This document shows, in pieces, positions 62,803-64,000 of a stretch of 64,000 nucleotides of DNA. A model generated the notes under the pieces. The model worked only from the letters and a program-made list of their open reading frames with translations, searched no databases and had not been told where the DNA came from. The stretch is taken from NCBI GenBank assembly GCA_029224185.1, contig CM055207.1, positions 9,527,073-9,591,072 on the forward strand. The letters run 5' to 3'. Numbering within the stretch: position 1 is the stretch's first letter; each line of letters begins with the position of its first letter. The DNA comes from Karalla daura. Taxonomy: Eukaryota; Chordata; Actinopteri; Chaetodontiformes; Leiognathidae. The position numbers and the translations under genes are program-made.

Positions 62803-62818
62803 CTTTTTTTTTTTTTTC
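62803..62818. repeat. Poly-T run
   Basis: Fourteen T, shortly after the tandem array. Confidence 0.9.
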
Positions 62819-62819
62819 A

Positions 62820-64000
62820 CTTATTTTTGGCAGAGCCAGGAGACCTAATTTCTGCTTTATTTGCCTGGCCTTTCTTGATATTTGATTGACATTTGGGTGG
62901 ACTTTTAATGAGTGTTAGATGCCTCCCACCCTAAGCCACTGTATAAGCCGTCTGGGGCAGGACAGCTGGCGGACCCTGCCCCAGCGACACCGGCTTAATC
63001 TCTGATCCCTGGTAGCTGACATGAGCCTCCTCACCTCCTCAACCACCCACCCTCTCCTCACTTCGCTTTGCGCCTGTCTCGACTCGCTCTTTCTTTCCAG
63101 CCCTACTCCCATTTGCCTTCATGCCAGTGTCAGCTATTTATGATCCGTGTCTACTCTATTCTTCTCTGTTTGCTATACCCACAGGGGCCATGCAGGTAAA
63201 GCAACCCCTAACCCATGCAGCAGAGATATCACTCTTGACACTTTGCTTTCAAAGACGCTGTCTGTACACTGAGCTGTGGGGAAAAAAAAGTGTCAATCCA
63301 AGACTTAAATTTAAAGGCAAGACGTGAAACGATCTCAGGCACGCACATAAGGAGGGAGATATAGACGTGACAGACAATAAATAGAATAACAAAGACATAG
63401 GAGTAAACATGAGGCATAAAAAGGTGTAAAAGCTTTAACGGCTGTGATTTGTTCCCTCACTGAGATCTGTGAGGAATATCCTCTTTGAGCAGATCAAGAA
63501 TATTTTTGATTTTGATGTCATTTCCCATGAAATTATGTTGGTATTTCCTTTAAACCACCTCCTATTTGCCTTTTCTTACATGATAGCTCTTTACAGTTTT
63601 GCTTCTCTCCTGTGTAAATTTTCAATGCCATCCGTTGAAAAACATTATCTACGTTACAGCGCAGGCTTAAATATTTATTATTACACGTCTACAAATATCA
63701 CTATTTCCGCTACATATACAGAGCGGTTTCCACTCAGACTACATCTCTGCGGAGGGAGAGGGGTCCCTTAAGTCTTTCTTGGCAGGTAAAAGTAGGGGGA
63801 AAAGCCCTTGTGCCTCCTTTGCTACTTCCCTGTTGAAACAGGCTCCAAATGTATATTTCATACCTGGTTCCTTTCCCTCTTACAAGAGCACAAAACCAAA
63901 ATGGAAGCAAGTGAGAGTCCGACCCACATAATGAAACCGGGCAGACGATAGTGGTCCTTCGTCCCATTGCTTTCAGTGTTGCGACACCTGAGAGTGGAGT
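62820..64000. other. Intronic DNA, nothing recognised
   Basis: Frames up to 100 codons without domains. No exon of nrg3 and no long repeat is seen before the right edge. Confidence 0.5.

Larger units (their letters stand above)
24429..64000 (-). other. nrg3: nrg3 intron preceding the EGF exon (5' part outside the window)
   Basis: Because the gene reads right to left, sequence above 24428 is intron upstream of the EGF exon, probably intron 1. It runs at least 39.5 kb with no recognised exon. The long first exon of NRG3 (extracellular N-terminus, Ser/Thr-rich) is expected beyond 64000. An alternative first exon inside this span cannot be excluded by eye. Confidence 0.7.

Overview
The window is vertebrate nuclear DNA, most likely from a ray-finned (probably acanthomorph) fish. 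It lacks dense gene packing, has no bacterial-type ORFs, is rich in (CA)n and (CT)n microsatellites, and carries a dozen or more degenerate copies of a teleost-type tRNA-derived SINE. These copies have a B-box-like 'ggttcgaatcc' head and a 'tggatgg' tail. It also holds an L2-like retrotransposon remnant and two other dispersed repeats that I recognise as common in fish genomes.

I can support one protein-coding feature. It is a 133-bp internal exon on the minus strand (24296-24428), bounded by consensus splice sites, encoding the first four cysteines of an EGF-like domain. The residues (FKPC, DKDLAFCLNEGEC, IET, HRHC) match the ErbB-ligand EGF domain of neuregulin-3, so the locus is called nrg3 (paralogue a or b not resolved). 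The rest of the EGF domain, the transmembrane segment and the cytoplasmic tail were looked for at lower coordinates and not found. On this reading 1-24295 is part of the following intron (over 24 kb) and 24429-64000 is part of the preceding intron (over 39 kb). Large introns are a known property of NRG3.

Layout by region. 1-24295 (downstream intron): an AT-rich palindromic MITE-like end at the left edge, SINE fragments near 8.9, 13.5, 17.6 and 22.9 kb, and several microsatellites. Two of these are long CA tracts lying just inside the intron beyond the nrg3 splice donor. 24296-24428: the nrg3 exon. 24429-64000 (upstream intron): SINE fragments near 28.6, 31.9, 35.7, 37.3, 41.9, 47.1, 50.9, 53.1 and 62.2 kb; two similar copies of an L2-like reverse transcriptase segment (41.2-42.4 kb); a CpG-dense block without a convincing ORF (39.3-39.75 kb); several AT/homeobox-motif-rich blocks that look like conserved noncoding elements; and a degenerate tandem array built from a SINE tail (62.3-62.76 kb).

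All other open frames are short, lack recognisable domains, and behave like chance ORFs in intronic DNA. No CRISPR array, operon, rRNA, intact tRNA, intact transposase or complete retroelement was seen. I did not find a new multi-gene system. The most unusual signals are the (TG)n tract about 17 nt past the nrg3 5' splice site, the one-residue-longer first EGF loop, the CpG-dense block, and the SINE-tail tandem array.
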